DNA from: Syntrophorhabdus sp. | GTDB taxonomy: Bacteria > Desulfobacterota > BSN033 > UBA1163 | DNA: 6,810 nt | Assembly: GCA_020724025.1 (NCBI GenBank) | Contig: DYHU01000171.1 | Coordinates: 1,242-8,051 of the forward strand | Reading direction: 5' to 3' | Shown: piece by piece, positions 5,914-6,810 of the stretch | Position numbering within the stretch: position 1 is the stretch's first letter | How the letters are laid out: the number at the start of each line of letters is the position of its first letter | Notes under the pieces: model-generated | What the model was told of the DNA's origin: nothing | Seen by the model: the letters and a program-made list of their open reading frames with translations, nothing else | Database searches by the model: none | Translations under genes and position numbers: made by a program

Positions 5914-6620
5914 ATCGCAATTCGGATTGGCCCGGAGGACCCCATCGAATGAGATGGGGGGATAGAAGAGATATCGAGGAGGAACGGATCGATGAGATTC
6001 TCGAACTCATCTGGACGTTGAGGGAGAGAGGGATCTCCGATCTGGATCAGCTTCTTGAGGAGGGGAAGGATTTAGAGGCAAAATCCATCCTCCGCCTGAT
6101 GATCAGGGATGACCTCTTTGAGGTGGAAGGCAATCGGGTGATCCTCAAAGAACGCGGGGAGGAGAAGGCCAGGGAGATCATCCGCCGCCACCGCCTGACC
6201 GAAAGACTCCTCTCAGAGATCTTTGAGATGTCTGAAGAGGAGGTGGAGAAAGAAGCCTGCAAACTGGAGCATATCCTGAGCCCCGGGGTGACGAATAGTG
6301 TCTGCACCTTTCTCGGGCATCCGCCCACCTGCATCCATGGAAAGCCGATTCCAAGGGGAGAGTGTTGCGCCAAATTCAAAAAGGAGATGAAACCCCTTGT
6401 CATTCCCCTTGAGGAGCTGGGGCTGGGCGAGGAGGGCCGGATTGTCTTCATCGCTCCCCGATCACATCAGCGGCTTGACCGGCTGAGCACCCTGGGGATC
6501 GTCCCTGGGAGCATTCTCCGGATGCATCAGAAGAATCCCTCCTATGTGCTTCAGATCGGAGAAACGACACTCGCTCTGGATGGGGAGGTAGTAAGGGATA
6601 TCTACGTGAAGAGAGTTTAG
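5910..6620 (+). CDS. DtxR-like metalloregulator with C-terminal FeoA domain, 236 aa
   Basis: Three parts are visible. Residues about 22-93 are a winged-helix-like domain. Residues 94-155 are the DtxR dimer and metal domain, with RHRLTERLL (H94, E98) and EACKLEH (C117, E120, H121), which are equivalent to DtxR ligands; CIHGKPIP (141-148) matches the usual CPHGNPIP. Residues about 161-236 are an SH3-like FeoA domain. The recognition-helix region (about 53-66) reads DLEAKSILRLMIRD and lacks the Ser-x-Pro-x-Val-Ser pattern DtxR uses to touch DNA, so DNA binding is uncertain. Extra cysteines lie at 132, 152 and 153. Since the operon has no separate feoA, this protein may supply FeoA function to FeoB. 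The start chosen is ATG 5910, which overlaps the previous stop (ATGA) and has GGAGG and AGGTGA just upstream; the in-frame ATG at 5892 has no ribosome binding site. Confidence 0.85.
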   Translation: MNRNSDWPGGPHRMRWGDRRDIEEERIDEILELIWTLRERGISDLDQLLEEGKDLEAKSILRLMIRDDLFEVEGNRVILKERGEEKAREIIRRHRLTERLLSEIFEMSEEEVEKEACKLEHILSPGVTNSVCTFLGHPPTCIHGKPIPRGECCAKFKKEMKPLVIPLEELGLGEEGRIVFIAPRSHQRLDRLSTLGIVPGSILRMHQKNPSYVLQIGETTLALDGEVVRDIYVKRV

Positions 6621-6630
6621 GGCAAGGCTT

Positions 6631-6693
6631 CAATTTTCAATGATCAATTCTCAATTGTCAATATTCAATATTCAATTTTCAATTTTCAATAGT
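6631..6693. repeat. Nine-copy tandem 7-bp repeat (CAATNNT)
   Basis: From 6631 the sequence divides exactly into nine heptamers, each beginning CAAT and ending T: CAATTTT, CAATGAT, CAATTCT, CAATTGT, CAATATT twice, CAATTTT twice, and CAATAGT. A tenth degenerate unit (CATTGAT) follows. Phase is never lost, while positions 5 and 6 vary. It begins 11 bp after the stop of the DtxR-FeoA gene. Heptameric short tandem repeats are known in several phyla, but no function is evident here. Confidence 0.85.
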
Positions 6694-6721
6694 CATTGAT
6701 GATGAACTTGTAAAAAGTTGT

Positions 6722-6806
6722 CATTCCCGTGAAAACGGGAATCCAGACGCCGTCCCTGCGAAAGCAGGGAACTATAAACATCTGGGTTCCTGTTTTCACA
6801 GGAAAC
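6722..6806. mobile_element. REP/MITE-like element with inverted ends and three hairpins
   Basis: The left end CATTCCCGTGAAAACGGGAA continues to 6747. The right end (6781-6806) is nearly its reverse complement, with about five mismatches in 26. Three hairpins are present: ATTCCCGT-GAAA-ACGGGAAT (6723-6742), TCCCTGC-GAAA-GCAGGGA (6753-6770), and TTCCTGT-TTTC-ACAGGAA (6787-6804), the last in the opposite orientation. The core GTCATTCCCG...CGGGAATCCAG is a repeat style I recognise from many bacterial genomes. No ORF is inside, so it would be non-autonomous. It may extend beyond the window. The first stem could also act as a 3' stabiliser or weak terminator for the feo mRNA. Confidence 0.6.
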
Positions 6807-6810
6807 CCTG

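Noticed and set aside
6047..6451. Minus-strand open frame of 134 codons opposite the DtxR-FeoA gene
   Set aside because: Ser/Arg-rich composition is typical of a shadow frame, and the plus strand encodes recognisable domains.
6631..6810. Repeats near the right end considered as a CRISPR array
   Set aside because: The 7-bp units have no spacers, and the hairpins differ in sequence and orientation; no cas gene is present.

Overview
The window looks like a chromosomal segment of an anaerobic or microaerophilic Gram-negative bacterium, perhaps of the deltaproteobacterial/Nitrospirota kind. That placement is inference. It rests on the ferrous-iron (Feo) operon type and on REP-like repeats of the ATTCCCGT-GAAA-ACGGGAAT style. 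No rRNA or tRNA gene is present to settle it.

Layout. Everything left of about 3000 is read on the minus strand and everything right of 3239 on the plus strand. Minus strand, in order of transcription: a DHH-family phosphoesterase (2946-1939); a spacer with three small palindromes (1840-1926); a fused nucleotidyltransferase-HEPN protein (1790-1086); a good extended -10 promoter (1012-1040); and a two-gene unit (963-63) of a small DUF6922-like protein overlapping an AbiEii-type nucleotidyltransferase. The part below about 1800 is visibly more AT-rich than the rest, and two of its three genes start with TTG. It reads as a small acquired toxin-antitoxin or defence islet. Between 2947 and 3238 lies a divergent intergenic region with an inverted repeat and a possible 36-codon ORF.

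Plus strand: a strong sigma70-type promoter (TTGACA-17-TAAAAT) whose -10 box abuts a perfect 21-bp palindrome, likely the binding site of the Fur-family regulator encoded just downstream. It drives a compact four-gene operon: fur (3301-3750), feoB (3747-5720), a 63-residue eight-cysteine protein (5722-5913), and a DtxR-like regulator carrying a C-terminal FeoA domain (5910-6620). The genes overlap by 4 bp or are 1 bp apart, so they are probably translationally coupled. The regulator, the Fe(II) channel and GTPase, a putative Cys-rich helper, and a fused sensor/FeoA protein thus form one iron-uptake module. There is no free-standing FeoA.

Downstream (6631-6810) come nine in-phase copies of a 7-bp repeat (CAATNNT), then a REP/MITE-like element with three hairpins and imperfect inverted ends that may continue past the window.

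The points most worth following up are the conserved-looking Cys-rich small protein, the DtxR-FeoA fusion with a divergent recognition helix, and the two unlike nucleotidyltransferase systems side by side.
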